DNA of 47,459 bases from Lachnospiraceae bacterium (GCA_028727605.1 JAQYOA010000159.1:1-47459), one strand, 5' to 3'. Counted from the stretch's first letter, positions 7,736 through 17,020 are shown. The notes: generated by a model not told the origin, from the sequence alone. A program made the numbers and translations.

Positions 7736-9124
7736 ATGGAGAAACTGAAGAAATTTATTGGAGACAAACGTTTTTACATGATGGTGCTTGGTGTGGCGAT
7801 GCCGATCATGATTCAGAACGGCATCACAAACTTTGTAAGTTTGCTGGATAACATCATGGTTGGGCAGATCGGAACGGAGCAGATGTCCGGTGTGGCCATT
7901 GTCAATCAGCTGCTGTTTATCTATAACCTGTGTATTTTCGGCGGAGTATCCGGTGCAGGTATTTTTACAGCACAGTATTTTGGTCAGGGAAATCATGAGG
8001 GAATCAGAAATACCTTTCGATTTAAATTCTGGATTGCAGCAGTCCTGACTGTTATCGCAGTTGTGCTTCTGGGAACCGCCCATGAGCCGCTGATTCGTCT
8101 GTATCTGACCGGAGAAGAGGGAAGCCAGGATATGAGCCTGGCCCTCCGTTATGGAACCCAATACATGAAACTGATGCTGCTGGGGCTGCCGCCTTTTATG
8201 TTTGTACAGATTTATGCCGGTACGCTCCGTGAGACAGGAGAAACTGTGACACCTATGAAGGCTGGCATTGCGGCAGTGCTGATCAACCTGGTACTGAATT
8301 ATATTTTAATTTACGGAAAGCTGGGAGCGCCCAGACTTGGTGTGGCCGGTGCTGCGATTGCAACCGTGATTTCCAGATATGTGGAAGCAGCCATTGTGAT
8401 TTTTTGGACCCATATGCATAAGCAGGAAAATCCGTTTGCAGACGGTCTGTACCGGACAATGAAAGTACCTGTGGCTCTGGCAAAACAGATTATCGTCAAA
8501 GGCACTCCGCTGATGCTGAACGAAACTCTTTGGGCTGCAGGTATGGCAGTTCTGATGCAGTGCTATTCTGTGCGCGGCCTGAACGTTGTAGCCGGAATGA
8601 ATATTTCCAACACCATCGGTAATCTGTTCAATGTTGCTTTTATTGCCCTGGGTGATTCTGTGGCGATCATTGTGGGACAGCTGCTCGGCGCCGGCAAGAT
8701 GAAACAGGCGAGAGAGACCGATACAAAACTGATTGCCTTTTCGGTTGCGCTGTGTGTGGTGATCGGAGCAGCAATGGCATTGATTTCCCCATTGTTCCCG
8801 AAGCTTTACAATACAACGGACGATGTTCGTCATATGGCGACAATTTTCATAGCCGAGGCTGCCTGCTTTATGCCGGTGAATGCATTTCTGCATGCTGCTT
8901 ATTTTACGCTGCGTTCCGGAGGAAAAACGATCATTACTTTCCTGTTCGACAGTGTCTTTATCTGGGTGGTAAGCGTACCGTTTGCCTATGTGCTCAGCAG
9001 ATTCACCGGACTGTCCATTTATGCTATTTATCTGGCAGTCATGTCGGCAGACCTGATCAAGTGTGTTGTAGGTTTTGTACTGGTAAAAAAAGGAGTATGG
9101 ATCCATAATATTGTAGTGGAATAG
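7736..9124 (+). CDS. MATE-family multidrug/sodium antiporter
   Basis: 462 residues with twelve predicted membrane segments in two repeated six-helix halves. The N-terminal pattern (MVLGVAMPIMIQNGITNFVSLLDNIMVGQIGTEQMSGVAIVNQL) is the MATE motif of the NorM/DinF superfamily. The second half repeats the layout (KGTPLMLNETLWAAGMAVLMQCYSVRG). Such proteins export cationic compounds in exchange for Na+ or H+; the substrate cannot be predicted. The start follows AAGGGGG. It sits alone between the tRNA terminator and a shared terminator with aspA. Confidence 0.93.
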   Translation: MEKLKKFIGDKRFYMMVLGVAMPIMIQNGITNFVSLLDNIMVGQIGTEQMSGVAIVNQLLFIYNLCIFGGVSGAGIFTAQYFGQGNHEGIRNTFRFKFWIAAVLTVIAVVLLGTAHEPLIRLYLTGEEGSQDMSLALRYGTQYMKLMLLGLPPFMFVQIYAGTLRETGETVTPMKAGIAAVLINLVLNYILIYGKLGAPRLGVAGAAIATVISRYVEAAIVIFWTHMHKQENPFADGLYRTMKVPVALAKQIIVKGTPLMLNETLWAAGMAVLMQCYSVRGLNVVAGMNISNTIGNLFNVAFIALGDSVAIIVGQLLGAGKMKQARETDTKLIAFSVALCVVIGAAMALISPLFPKLYNTTDDVRHMATIFIAEAACFMPVNAFLHAAYFTLRSGGKTIITFLFDSVFIWVVSVPFAYVLSRFTGLSIYAIYLAVMSADLIKCVVGFVLVKKGVWIHNIVVE

Positions 9125-9125
9125 A

Positions 9126-9171
9126 CAAACAGGAACACTGGCGGGGATCATCCTGCCAGTGTTCCTGTTTG
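9126..9171 (+). terminator. Bidirectional terminator between the MATE gene and aspA
   Basis: A perfect 17-bp inverted repeat (arms 9126-9142 and 9155-9171) begins two bases after the MATE stop. It also contains the last codons of aspA on the other strand: the aspA stop codon (9148-9150) lies in the loop. Confidence 0.85.
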
Positions 9172-10560
9172 TGCTTTTTGCGGCACGGTCAGTGCATAGG
9201 GATCCAGAATACGGGATAATTCTCCGGAGGAGAGCAGATTTTCCTTCAGTACAAGGGAAGGAATACTCGCCCCGGTTTTCAGAGAAGTTTTTGCGATCGA
9301 GGCTGCTTTCTGATAACCGATATAGGGGCAGAGTGCAGTTGTAATTCCTACACTTTTTGAGACCAGTTCACTGCAGTGCTCTTCATTGGCGGTAATGCCT
9401 AAGATACAGTTCTTCACCAGACTTTCCACGGCTCCGGTCATGGAGGTGACAGAGGAGAATAGGTGGTAGAAGATGACAGGCTCAAATGCATTTAATTCCA
9501 TCTGGCCGGCTTCGGCAGCCATGGTGATGGTTGTATCATTTCCGATGACGTGATAAGCCACTTGGGTTACCACTTCGGGTATTACCGGATTGATTTTCCC
9601 GGGCATGATGGAAGAACCGTTCTGCATGGGCGGAAGGTTGATTTCACCGATACCGGTGCGGGGACCGCTGGAGAGTAAACGCAGATCGTTGCAGATTTTG
9701 GAAAGGTTCACAGCACATGTTTTGAGCGTATTGGAGATGACAACAAAGCCATCCAGATTTTCGGTGGCGTCGAATAAATCGTCTGCCTGAACCAGGGGAT
9801 ATCCCGTGATGGATGCAAGGGTCGGAACCACATGGGTCAGATAGTAGGGACTTGTATTGATGGCTGTTCCGATGGCTGTACCTCCGAGATTTACCGTATA
9901 CAGTTCGTTCTTTGCCTTTTCCAGCCGTGCAATATCCCGGCCTATGACACTGGCATAGGCATGGAAGCTTTGACCGAGACGCATTGGAACGGCATCCTCC
10001 AGCTGAGTACGCCCCATTTTGAGAATATGGTCAAACGCTTTGGATTTTTCCATCAGTGCATCTTCCAGTTTTTTTAGCCAGGAGATCAGGGGAGGCAGCA
10101 GATCCAGAACGGTCAGCTTACCGGCTGTAGGGATTACATCATTGGTGGACTGGGCCATATTTACGTGGTCATTGGGGTGAACGATGGAGTAATCTCCTTT
10201 CTGTCCGCCGAGCAGTTCAATGGCACGATTGGCGATTACCTCATTGGCGTTCATATTGGCACTGGTGCCGGCTCCGCCCTGAATTCCATCTACAATGAAC
10301 TCATCCTGAAACTCTCCTTTGATGAGCTCGTCGCAGGCAAGCACAATAGCCCGGGCTTTTTTTGCGGAAAGTGTGCCGGAATTTCGGTTGGAAATCGCTG
10401 CTGCTTTCTTTATTTTTGCAAGATTTTGAATAAAGGTGGGATGCAGCGGTGTTCCTGTGATGGGGAAATTGTTTTTGGCCCGGAGAGACTGTACGCCGTA
10501 GTAAGCCTCCACGGGAATTTCCAGTGTACCGATTGAATCTGTTTCCATTCTGGTTTTCAT
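9148..10560 (-). CDS. aspA: Aspartate ammonia-lyase (class II fumarase/aspartase family)
   Basis: Deaminates L-aspartate to fumarate and ammonia. 470 residues, the usual length. The family signature GSSIMPGKINPV, containing the catalytic serine, is near residue 320. The substrate-loop region MAQSTNDVIPTA and the TGIGEINLPPMQNGSS stretch are aspartase-like; class II fumarase normally reads differently there, so aspartase is favoured. The start at 10560 (MKTRMETDSIGTLEIP) is standard. An Lrp/AsnC regulator is divergent and is a natural candidate to sense an amino acid and control it. Confidence 0.92.
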   Translation of the reverse strand: MKTRMETDSIGTLEIPVEAYYGVQSLRAKNNFPITGTPLHPTFIQNLAKIKKAAAISNRNSGTLSAKKARAIVLACDELIKGEFQDEFIVDGIQGGAGTSANMNANEVIANRAIELLGGQKGDYSIVHPNDHVNMAQSTNDVIPTAGKLTVLDLLPPLISWLKKLEDALMEKSKAFDHILKMGRTQLEDAVPMRLGQSFHAYASVIGRDIARLEKAKNELYTVNLGGTAIGTAINTSPYYLTHVVPTLASITGYPLVQADDLFDATENLDGFVVISNTLKTCAVNLSKICNDLRLLSSGPRTGIGEINLPPMQNGSSIMPGKINPVIPEVVTQVAYHVIGNDTTITMAAEAGQMELNAFEPVIFYHLFSSVTSMTGAVESLVKNCILGITANEEHCSELVSKSVGITTALCPYIGYQKAASIAKTSLKTGASIPSLVLKENLLSSGELSRILDPYALTVPQKAQTGTLAG

Positions 10561-10780
10561 AAATGAACCCTCTTTCTGCTGAATTGTATAGGTTTATATC
10601 GGGGCAGCTGCGTTTTTTTGAATTCGTGTGAAGAATAACACGGAATTTGGCAAAAGTAAATGGGATGAAAAAAGAACGTTGAATAATTAGCAAATTGAGC
10701 AAGTCTGATTTTTTTGAAAAAGAAAACACAAAAAAAACTTTCGAATCTGAAGATGCAGCAGTCGAAATGGAGTACGGGGA

Positions 10781-10809
10781 TAGACAAAAACGGAAAGACG
10801 TGGTATGCT
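10781..10809 (+). promoter_or_regulatory. Predicted promoter of the Lrp/AsnC gene
   Basis: TAGACA at 10781-10786 and TATGCT at 10804-10809, spaced 17 nt. The start codon follows at 10838 behind AGGAGG. The rest of the 277-nt intergenic region is A/T-rich; no clear operator is seen. Confidence 0.5.
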
Positions 10810-10837
10810 TGCAAAAAGAAATCTTCAGGAGGCAGTT

Positions 10838-11278
10838 ATGAAACGGGAACTGGATCATATTGATATGGAAATTCTGAAATTACTGAGAATGGATGGAAGG
10901 ACACCGCTCAAGGAGATTGCCGAAAAGGTATATTTATCCTCGCCTGCGGTATCCGGAAGAATCGAGCGGATGGAGCGGGAAGGATACATCACGGGATATG
11001 GAGTGAAGGTAAATCCCGTCTTGCTTGGATATCCGATCAAGGCATTTATCAATCTGGAAGTAGAACCGATACAAAAAAAAGAATTTTATCCTTACATTGA
11101 AAAGGTCCACAATGTGGTGGAATGTAATTGCGTTACCGGCGATTACTCCATGCTCATTGAGGGCCTTTTTTCGAGTACAATCGAACTGGATCAGTTTATT
11201 GGCGAGCTGCAGCATTTTGGAAGAACCAGGACACAGATTGTCTTTTCAACTTCTGTGGAGCATCGCGAGGTTCTCTAA
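10838..11278 (+). CDS. Lrp/AsnC-family transcriptional regulator
   Basis: 146 residues: N-terminal winged HTH (LDHIDMEILKLLRMDGRTPLKEIAEKVYLSSPAVSGRIERMEREGYI) and a C-terminal RAM/AsnC ligand-binding domain (VHNVVECNCVTGDYSMLIEG). These proteins form dimers to octamers and respond to amino acids. ATG 10838 is chosen because CAGGAGGCAG precedes it; the frame is open to 10805 but without a ribosome site. Divergent from aspA, so regulation of aspartate breakdown is a reasonable inference, not shown. Confidence 0.92.
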   Translation: MKRELDHIDMEILKLLRMDGRTPLKEIAEKVYLSSPAVSGRIERMEREGYITGYGVKVNPVLLGYPIKAFINLEVEPIQKKEFYPYIEKVHNVVECNCVTGDYSMLIEGLFSSTIELDQFIGELQHFGRTRTQIVFSTSVEHREVL

Positions 11279-11315
11279 AGGGAAAGCACCTGCTGAGAAA
11301 TTCGGAAAAAATGCT

Positions 11316-11343
11316 TTGAAATTGCCGCTTTTTGTGTTATAGT
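11316..11343 (+). promoter_or_regulatory. Predicted promoter of glnS
   Basis: TTGAAA (11316-11321), 16 nt, TATAGT (11338-11343). The leader to the start codon is about 35 nt and includes GAGGAGGG. Confidence 0.65.
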
Positions 11344-11385
11344 GGAGTATTATAAGTAGCAATAGATTCGAGGAGGGCTCACCCA

Positions 11386-13059
11386 ATGGAAGAAAAAGAA
11401 GTGGTATCCAAAAATTTTATCGAATTGGCGATTGATAAAGACCTGGCGGAAGGTGTTTATGATCATGTCTGCACAAGATTCCCGCCGGAGCCGAATGGTT
11501 ACCTTCACATCGGACATGCCAAGTCCATTCTGTTGAACTATGGTCTGGCACAGGAATATAACGGCGAATTTCATATGCGTTTTGATGATACCAACCCTAC
11601 CAAGGAAAAGGTAGAGTTTGTGGAATCCATTAAGGCTGATATCCAGTGGCTGGGTGCGGACTGGAAAGAGCATCTGTACTTTGCATCCGATTATTTTGAT
11701 CAGATGTATGAGGCAGCAGTAAAGCTGATCAAAAAGGGAAAAGCATATGTCTGTGACTTGTCCGCAGAGGAAATCCGGGCATACCGCGGTACTTTGACGG
11801 AACCGGGTAAGGAGAGTCCTTATCGGAATCGGTCCGTGGAAGAGAATCTGGATCTTTTTGAGCGGATGAAAAACGGGGAATTTCCGGATGGAAGCAAGGT
11901 GCTTCGTGCGAAAATCGATATGTCTGCACCGAATATCAATATGCGTGATCCGGTAATTTACCGTGTGGCACATATGTCACACCACAGAACCGGTGATAAG
12001 TGGTGCATTTATCCGATGTATGATTTTGCTCATCCGATAGAAGATGCAATCGAGGGAATCACACATTCCATCTGTACACTGGAATTTGAGGATCATCGTC
12101 CGCTGTATGACTGGGTTGTGAGAGAACTGGAATACCCGATGCCTCCGCGTCAGATTGAATTTGCAAAACTTTATCTGACAAATGTGGTAACTGGAAAACG
12201 CTATATCAAAAAACTTGTGGAGGAAGGAATCGTAGACGGATGGGATGATCCGCGTCTGGTGTCGATTGCCGCACTCCGCAGAAGAGGTTTTACTCCGGAA
12301 TCGATTAAAATGTTTGTGGATTTGTGCGGTGTGGCGAAGGCAAACAGTTCCGTGGATTATGCGATGCTTGAATATTGTATCCGTGAGGACCTGAAGCTGA
12401 AAAAGGCCCGTACCATGGCAGTGCTTGATCCGGTCAGACTTGTGATTGATAATTATCCGGAAGATCAGATGGAAATGCTGGATGTGCCAAACAATCTGGA
12501 AAATCCGGAGCTCGGCAGCCGTCAGGTTCCGTTCGGACGGGAACTTTACATCGAGCGGGAGGATTTTATGGAGGAACCCGTAAAGAAATATTTCCGTATG
12601 TTCCCCGGCAACGAAGTACGTCTGATGAATGCATATTTTGTGAAATGTACCGGATGTGAGAAAGACGAAAACGGTAATGTGACAGTCATTCATGGTACTT
12701 ACGATCCGGAATCCAAGGGAGGAAATTCTCCGGACGGAAGAAAGGTAAAAGGTACCATTCACTGGGTAGCGGCAAAGACCGCCATGAAAGCGGAGTGCCG
12801 ACTGTACGAGAACATCATCGATGAATCCAAGGGAGTATACAATGAGGACGGATCTCTGAATCTGAATCCGAATTCTCTGACAATTCTGAAGGAATGCTAT
12901 CTGGAGCCTTCTCTGAAAGAAGCCAGGGCTTATGACAGTTTCCAGTTTGTGCGCAATGGTTTCTTCTGTGTGGATGCAAAGGATTCCACTCCGGAAGCAC
13001 CGGTATTCAATCGTATTGTGTCACTGAAGAGTTCCTTTAAACTGCCGAGTGCGAAATGA
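11386..13059 (+). CDS. glnS: Glutaminyl-tRNA synthetase
   Basis: Class Ib synthetase charging tRNA-Gln directly. 557 residues, close to E. coli GlnRS. The HIGH motif is in [15 protein letters not shown] (H41-H44). The GlnRS-specific block [24 protein letters not shown] and the [23 protein letters not shown] segment are clear; the C-terminal anticodon-binding barrels follow. The second ATP motif, MSKRK in E. coli, reads TGKRY here (269-273), so only its Lys-Arg core is kept. Most Firmicutes use GatCAB instead of GlnRS, so this gene marks the clostridial group that acquired it. Confidence 0.95.
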   Translation: MEEKEVVSKNFIELAIDKDLAEGVYDHVCTRFPPEPNGYLHIGHAKSILLNYGLAQEYNGEFHMRFDDTNPTKEKVEFVESIKADIQWLGADWKEHLYFASDYFDQMYEAAVKLIKKGKAYVCDLSAEEIRAYRGTLTEPGKESPYRNRSVEENLDLFERMKNGEFPDGSKVLRAKIDMSAPNINMRDPVIYRVAHMSHHRTGDKWCIYPMYDFAHPIEDAIEGITHSICTLEFEDHRPLYDWVVRELEYPMPPRQIEFAKLYLTNVVTGKRYIKKLVEEGIVDGWDDPRLVSIAALRRRGFTPESIKMFVDLCGVAKANSSVDYAMLEYCIREDLKLKKARTMAVLDPVRLVIDNYPEDQMEMLDVPNNLENPELGSRQVPFGRELYIEREDFMEEPVKKYFRMFPGNEVRLMNAYFVKCTGCEKDENGNVTVIHGTYDPESKGGNSPDGRKVKGTIHWVAAKTAMKAECRLYENIIDESKGVYNEDGSLNLNPNSLTILKECYLEPSLKEARAYDSFQFVRNGFFCVDAKDSTPEAPVFNRIVSLKSSFKLPSAK

Positions 13060-13076
13060 AATGAGGTTTTTGCCCC

Positions 13077-14519
13077 ATGAATGAACTTACCATCTCTCTT
13101 GATAATCACAGCAAAGTTCCGCTGTATGAGCAGATTTACGGGTATATCCGTGAAGAAATCCGGAAAAGGGAAATCCTTCCGGGAGAGCGGCTGCCTTCTT
13201 CCAGAGCGCTTTCCGCTTATCTGTCTGTAAGCAGAAGTACGGTGGATCTGGCCTATGAACAGTTGGTTTCCGAAGGATATGTGGAAAGCATACCGTGCCG
13301 GGGCTATTTTGTCTGTGAGATTGAAGAGCTGTATCAGCTGGGAGAGACCCGGGAAGAAAAAAAGAAGAAAACAGGTGAAGAAGTTCCGAAATACCAGTAT
13401 TCCTTTGCTGTCAGCGGAATTGCTCCGGATGGGTTTCCACACAATGCCTGGAAGAAAATTTCCAGAGACGTTCTTCTGGATGCTTCGGATGATTTGTTTG
13501 GGCTTGGCGATTCCAGAGGAGAAGAGGGGCTGCGGGAGGCGATTGCAGTTTATCTGCATCATGCACGAGGTGTGAACTGCAGACCGGATCAGATTGTGGT
13601 TGGTGCAGGAAATGATTATCTGCTGATGCTGCTTTCTGCCGTTTTGGGAGAAGGAAACAACAGCAGTCATATCGTCGCCATGGAAAATCCGACGTATATG
13701 AGCGCATATCGCTGTTTTTCCAGCCTTGGATTTGAGATGCGAAGTATTTCCATGGATGATTCCGGAATGCAGATTGGGGAACTGAAAGAGAGCGGAGCTG
13801 ATCTGGCTTACGTTATGCCATCCCATCAGTTTCCCATGGGAATGGTAATGCCCATGAAACGAAGGATGCAGCTTCTCTCCTGGGCTGCAAAGAAAGAGAA
13901 TCGTTACCTGATTGAGGATGATTACGACAGTGAATTTCGGTATAAGGGGCGTCCGATTCCGGCACTGCAGGGATATGATACGATGGGTAAGGTGATTTAC
14001 CTGGGTACATTTTCCAGGGCAATTGCCCCGTCTATCCGAATCAGTTACATGGTACTGCCGGATCGCCTCTGGCCTTTGTTCGAACAGCGGGGAAGAAGTT
14101 TTTCAGCTACCGTATCGAAGACGGATCAGAAGATTATCGAGATTTTCATGCGAGAAGGATACTTTGAGCGTCATTTGAACCGAATGAGAGCGATTTATAA
14201 GGGAAAACATGATTTGATGATGAAATGTCTCAAAGGAATGAGCCGGATCTGTACGGTGTCGGGTGAAAACGCCGGGGTTCACGTTTTGCTGCATTTTGTC
14301 AATGGTCTGTCTGAGAAAGAAGCGATTCAAAGGGCGAGGAAAGCGGGAATCCGGGTGTATGGCCTTGAACAGTATTACGTAGAGCAATCAGAGGACCGGG
14401 ATATGAGCGGGGCGGATCGGCGCCGAAAGAAGCAGGAAGCGGTTCTTCTCGGTTATGCGACCATGACAGAGAATCAGATCCTGGAAGCAATGGAAATCCT
14501 GAAGAGAGTATGGAACTGA
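13077..14519 (+). CDS. MocR/GabR-type regulator (GntR HTH fused to aminotransferase fold), PLP lysine replaced
   Basis: 480 residues. The N-terminal winged HTH of GntR type (PLYEQIYGYIREEIRKREILPGERLPSSRAL) is followed by a linker and a fold-type I aminotransferase domain (GAGNDYLLMLLSAVLGEG, IEDDYDSEFRY). In MocR proteins such as GabR the motif GTFSK carries the lysine that binds pyridoxal phosphate. Here it reads GTFSRAIAPSIRISYMVLP, with Arg at position 314. It may bind PLP without a Schiff base or sense another ligand. It begins 17 nt after glnS and may share its transcript. Target genes are unknown. Confidence 0.9.
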   Translation: MNELTISLDNHSKVPLYEQIYGYIREEIRKREILPGERLPSSRALSAYLSVSRSTVDLAYEQLVSEGYVESIPCRGYFVCEIEELYQLGETREEKKKKTGEEVPKYQYSFAVSGIAPDGFPHNAWKKISRDVLLDASDDLFGLGDSRGEEGLREAIAVYLHHARGVNCRPDQIVVGAGNDYLLMLLSAVLGEGNNSSHIVAMENPTYMSAYRCFSSLGFEMRSISMDDSGMQIGELKESGADLAYVMPSHQFPMGMVMPMKRRMQLLSWAAKKENRYLIEDDYDSEFRYKGRPIPALQGYDTMGKVIYLGTFSRAIAPSIRISYMVLPDRLWPLFEQRGRSFSATVSKTDQKIIEIFMREGYFERHLNRMRAIYKGKHDLMMKCLKGMSRICTVSGENAGVHVLLHFVNGLSEKEAIQRARKAGIRVYGLEQYYVEQSEDRDMSGADRRRKKQEAVLLGYATMTENQILEAMEILKRVWN

Positions 14520-14531
14520 GTATAGAAAATC

Positions 14532-14579
14532 AAAAGGGCGGAAACAAAATTCATTCCAGTTTTGTTTCCGCCCTTTTGT
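14532..14579 (+). terminator. Bidirectional terminator after the MocR-type gene
   Basis: A long perfect inverted repeat with arms AAAAGGGCGGAAACAAAA and its complement, flanked by A and T runs. It serves both the MocR gene and the small minus-strand gene that follows. Confidence 0.92.
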
Positions 14580-14604
14580 GCACGGAGTGAAAAAGACACT
14601 CTGA

Positions 14605-14964
14605 TTATTCTTCTGTTTGGTTTTCCGGATCAGCCTGAAATTCAGAGACAATTTCATCCGCAGAATCTTTTAATTCTTTGCCGATTTCCTGAGCTGCATC
14701 TTTCACTTCATGGAATATTTCCTTTGCCGTTTCTTTCATATCCTCAGCTGTCTCACGAACATGATTTGCCGCATTTTTCGGAAGAGTCGTATAGGTTCGT
14801 TTTGGTGTATTTTCGTCTTCCGCTTCGAACTCATCCGTGAAATCATCGAAATCCTCGTCCAGATCATTTCTTTTTTCTTTCATTTTGAAATAGGTGAGAG
14901 CTCCTCCGACTGCGGCAGCAGCGAAAGTCAGACAGAGCAGAGTTTTTCCTGTTTTCCCGGCCAT
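14605..14964 (-). CDS. Small membrane-anchored acidic protein of unknown function (YtxH-like architecture)
   Basis: 119 residues. One hydrophobic N-terminal segment (KTLLCLTFAAAAVGGALTYF) is followed by a strongly acidic linker (DLDEDFDDFTDEFEAEDE) and an amphipathic, probably helical tail (AANHVRETAEDMKETAKEIFHEVKDAAQEIG) like those of YtxH/late-embryogenesis-type stress proteins. Start ATG 14964 is chosen because AAAGGAGAAACT precedes it. No known domain is recognised with confidence. A tandem 10-bp repeat lies just upstream. Confidence 0.7.
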   Translation of the reverse strand: MAGKTGKTLLCLTFAAAAVGGALTYFKMKEKRNDLDEDFDDFTDEFEAEDENTPKRTYTTLPKNAANHVRETAEDMKETAKEIFHEVKDAAQEIGKELKDSADEIVSEFQADPENQTEE

Positions 14965-14978
14965 AGTTTCTCCTTTCA

Positions 14979-14998
14979 ACGTTTGTTAACGTTTGTTA
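14979..14998 (-). repeat. Tandem direct repeat upstream of the small membrane protein gene
   Basis: Two exact, abutting copies of AACGTTTGTT (plus-strand reading) lie 15-34 bp before the start codon. They could be a regulator site, or simple slippage. The remaining stretch to 15169 is A/T-rich without a clear promoter. Confidence 0.6.
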
Positions 14999-15169
14999 CT
15001 CAAAGTTATTTTTATTGTAATACTTTTCTGAAAAAAAGAAAAGCCTAAAATGTAATTATTCCCGGATTGTGAAGAAGTATGCAGTGATTTTACGGTTGCG
15101 TATCGGTATGGCAGGCGATATAATGAAGAAAGACAATCAGGAAGAACAAAAGAAAAGGAAGGCAATTAA

Positions 15170-15856
15170 ATGATAAAAGCATGCATTTTTGATCTTGACG
15201 GTACCATAGCAGATACAGTAGAATCCATAGCATATGCGGTCAATCGGGTTTTAGTTCATTTTGGACTTCCCGCTCGTCCGGTGGAAGCCTACAATTTTTA
15301 TGCAGGCGATGGTTTTGACATGGCTCTGCAGAGAGCACTCTATGATGCGGGTGATCCAGAGGGGAAATATCTGAAAGAAGGAATTACGCTTGGAAGAGCC
15401 TGGTTTCAGGAAGATCCGCTTTATCATGTGAAGCCTTATGATGGGATGCCGGAGGTGCTGTTCGAACTGAAGAGGCAGGTTCCGATTGCTGTATGCTCCA
15501 ACAAACCGCACGATGCGGCGGTTCATGTTGTGGAAAGCATATACGGAAAAGGATTTTTTAGCTGGATTCAGGGACAGATGGAAGGAATTCCAAAGAAGCC
15601 GTCGCCGATCGGTCCGCTTGCGATTGCCGGCCGCTTCGGTGCAAATCCGGAGGAATGCCTGTATTTTGGTGATACCAATACGGATATGCAGACCGGTCTT
15701 GCGGCCGGAATGTACACGATAGGGGTTACCTGGGGATTTCGTCCGAGAAGTGAACTGATTGAAAATGGAGCCATGGCGCTGATTGATACCCCGCAGGATA
15801 TCCTTCGGATTTATAAGGAGAAAAGTGATGAGCAGGATCAAACTGATTGCCAGTGA
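15170..15856 (+). CDS. HAD-superfamily phosphatase, phosphoglycolate phosphatase-like
   Basis: 228 residues. HAD motif I FDLDGTIADT starts at residue 8; motif II is in VAVCSNKPHDAA-like PIAVCSNKP; motif III Lys in KKPSP; motif IV in YFGDTNTDMQTGLAAG. The helical cap between motifs I and II marks subclass IA, as in Gph. It dephosphorylates a small phosphometabolite; 2-phosphoglycolate is the best guess. Start ATG 15170 follows AAAAGGAAGG. The next phosphatase overlaps its 3' end. Confidence 0.88.
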   Translation: MIKACIFDLDGTIADTVESIAYAVNRVLVHFGLPARPVEAYNFYAGDGFDMALQRALYDAGDPEGKYLKEGITLGRAWFQEDPLYHVKPYDGMPEVLFELKRQVPIAVCSNKPHDAAVHVVESIYGKGFFSWIQGQMEGIPKKPSPIGPLAIAGRFGANPEECLYFGDTNTDMQTGLAAGMYTIGVTWGFRPRSELIENGAMALIDTPQDILRIYKEKSDEQDQTDCQ

Positions 15857-16616
15857 TTTGGATGGGACATTACTGCAGAACGGAGCACAGTCGCTGGGGC
15901 AGGGAACCTGCGAACTGATTCACAGACTGACGAGTGAAGGAATTTATTTTTTTGCAGCCAGTGGACGTCAGTACCCTAACCTTCGCCGTCTTTTTTCCCC
16001 GGTGGCAGAAGAAATCGGGTATATCTGTGAAAATGGCTGCGTAGGTTTTTATCAGGGAGAGCAGCTTTTGCTGGAACATATGGATCGGGCAGACGGACAG
16101 GAAATTCTGCATGCAATCTGGGAAAAAGAGAATGCGGAAATTTTGCTCTCCGGGATTTATACCAGCTATCTTCAGCCGAAGAAAATGTCCTATTATCATC
16201 ATATGCGGGATGTGGTGAAAAATAATGTAACACTGGTGGATAATATTTTTGACGTTCAGGAAGAGTATATGAAGATCTCCGTATATGAGGATGAAGGAAT
16301 CGAAAAGAGCAGTGCGTACTGGAAAGAGCGTTTCGGGTCAAGAGTCGCAGTGGTAACCTCCGGAGCCTGCTGGCTGGATATGATGCCTTTGGGTGTGGAT
16401 AAAGGAAGTGCTCTGCGAAAGATTCAGGAAACGCTGGGGATTGCGCCGGACGAATGTCTGGCGTTTGGGGATAACTACAATGATGCTGAAATGTTATCTC
16501 AGGTAAAATATTCCGTCGCCATGGATAATGCAGTGCCGGCGATCAAAGAGCAGTGCAGATATCATACAGATCTGGTGGAACATGCTCTGGAGAAGCTGTT
16601 GTGTTCAATTCGCTGA
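15828..16616 (+). CDS. Cof-type HAD-IIB family hydrolase
   Basis: 262 residues. Motif I is DLDGTLLQNG near the N-terminus, and the C-terminal motif IV is LAFGDNYNDAEMLSQVKYSVAMDNA. The large alpha/beta cap in between and KGSALRKIQETLGI are typical of the Cof/YidA sugar-phosphate phosphatases. ATG 15828 overlaps the previous gene by 29 nt and follows AAGGAGAAAAG, so coupling is likely. Substrate unknown. Confidence 0.88.
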   Translation: MSRIKLIASDLDGTLLQNGAQSLGQGTCELIHRLTSEGIYFFAASGRQYPNLRRLFSPVAEEIGYICENGCVGFYQGEQLLLEHMDRADGQEILHAIWEKENAEILLSGIYTSYLQPKKMSYYHHMRDVVKNNVTLVDNIFDVQEEYMKISVYEDEGIEKSSAYWKERFGSRVAVVTSGACWLDMMPLGVDKGSALRKIQETLGIAPDECLAFGDNYNDAEMLSQVKYSVAMDNAVPAIKEQCRYHTDLVEHALEKLLCSIR

Positions 16617-16651
16617 GCACGATCTTAAAAAAGAAACAGGAGGCAGATCGA

Positions 16652-16915
16652 ATGGAAGAGTATAGTGAAGAATGTATCCGGGTATTCCTGGAAAAACAGG
16701 GACAGTTGTTTGACGAGCCAGTAGCGGAAAGCTATGAGGAAGCGGAGGCTTTTCTGGAAGACTGCATGGCAGCAGTAGTTGACAGTCTGGCGGATGTGCG
16801 TGACTACATGGAGCAGGAAGGTATGGATGTGGAAGGAATTTCAGATGAGGAGCTGGAAGAGCAGAGTGAAGTGTTTGCGCTCCCGGGAGGCCGATATTTG
16901 ATTGTAGAAGGGTAA
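16652..16915 (+). CDS. Small acidic protein of unknown function
   Basis: 87 residues, very acidic, no membrane segment: EECIRVFLEKQGQLFDEPVAESYEEAEAFLEDCMA, then a helical acidic stretch and a C-terminal beta-like segment FALPGGRYLIVEG. Start ATG 16652 follows CAGGAGGCAG; a longer frame to 16553 would overlap the phosphatase and has no ribosome site. Last gene of the two-phosphatase unit. I do not recognise a family. Confidence 0.72.
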   Translation: MEEYSEECIRVFLEKQGQLFDEPVAESYEEAEAFLEDCMAAVVDSLADVRDYMEQEGMDVEGISDEELEEQSEVFALPGGRYLIVEG

Positions 16916-16939
16916 AGAGAAAAACAATGTTGTAAATCG

Positions 16940-16986
16940 AGAGGGAAGCGGTTCCGAAAAACAGTTTTGGACCGTTTCTCTTTTTT
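16940..16986 (+). terminator. Intrinsic terminator after the small acidic protein
   Basis: An imperfect hairpin (GAGGGAAGCGGT paired with ACCGTTTCTC, inner TCC/GGA and A/T pairs) followed by six T. Confidence 0.75.
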
Positions 16987-17020
16987 GGTGTGTTACATTC
17001 CTTTTATGCCTCCATTTATG

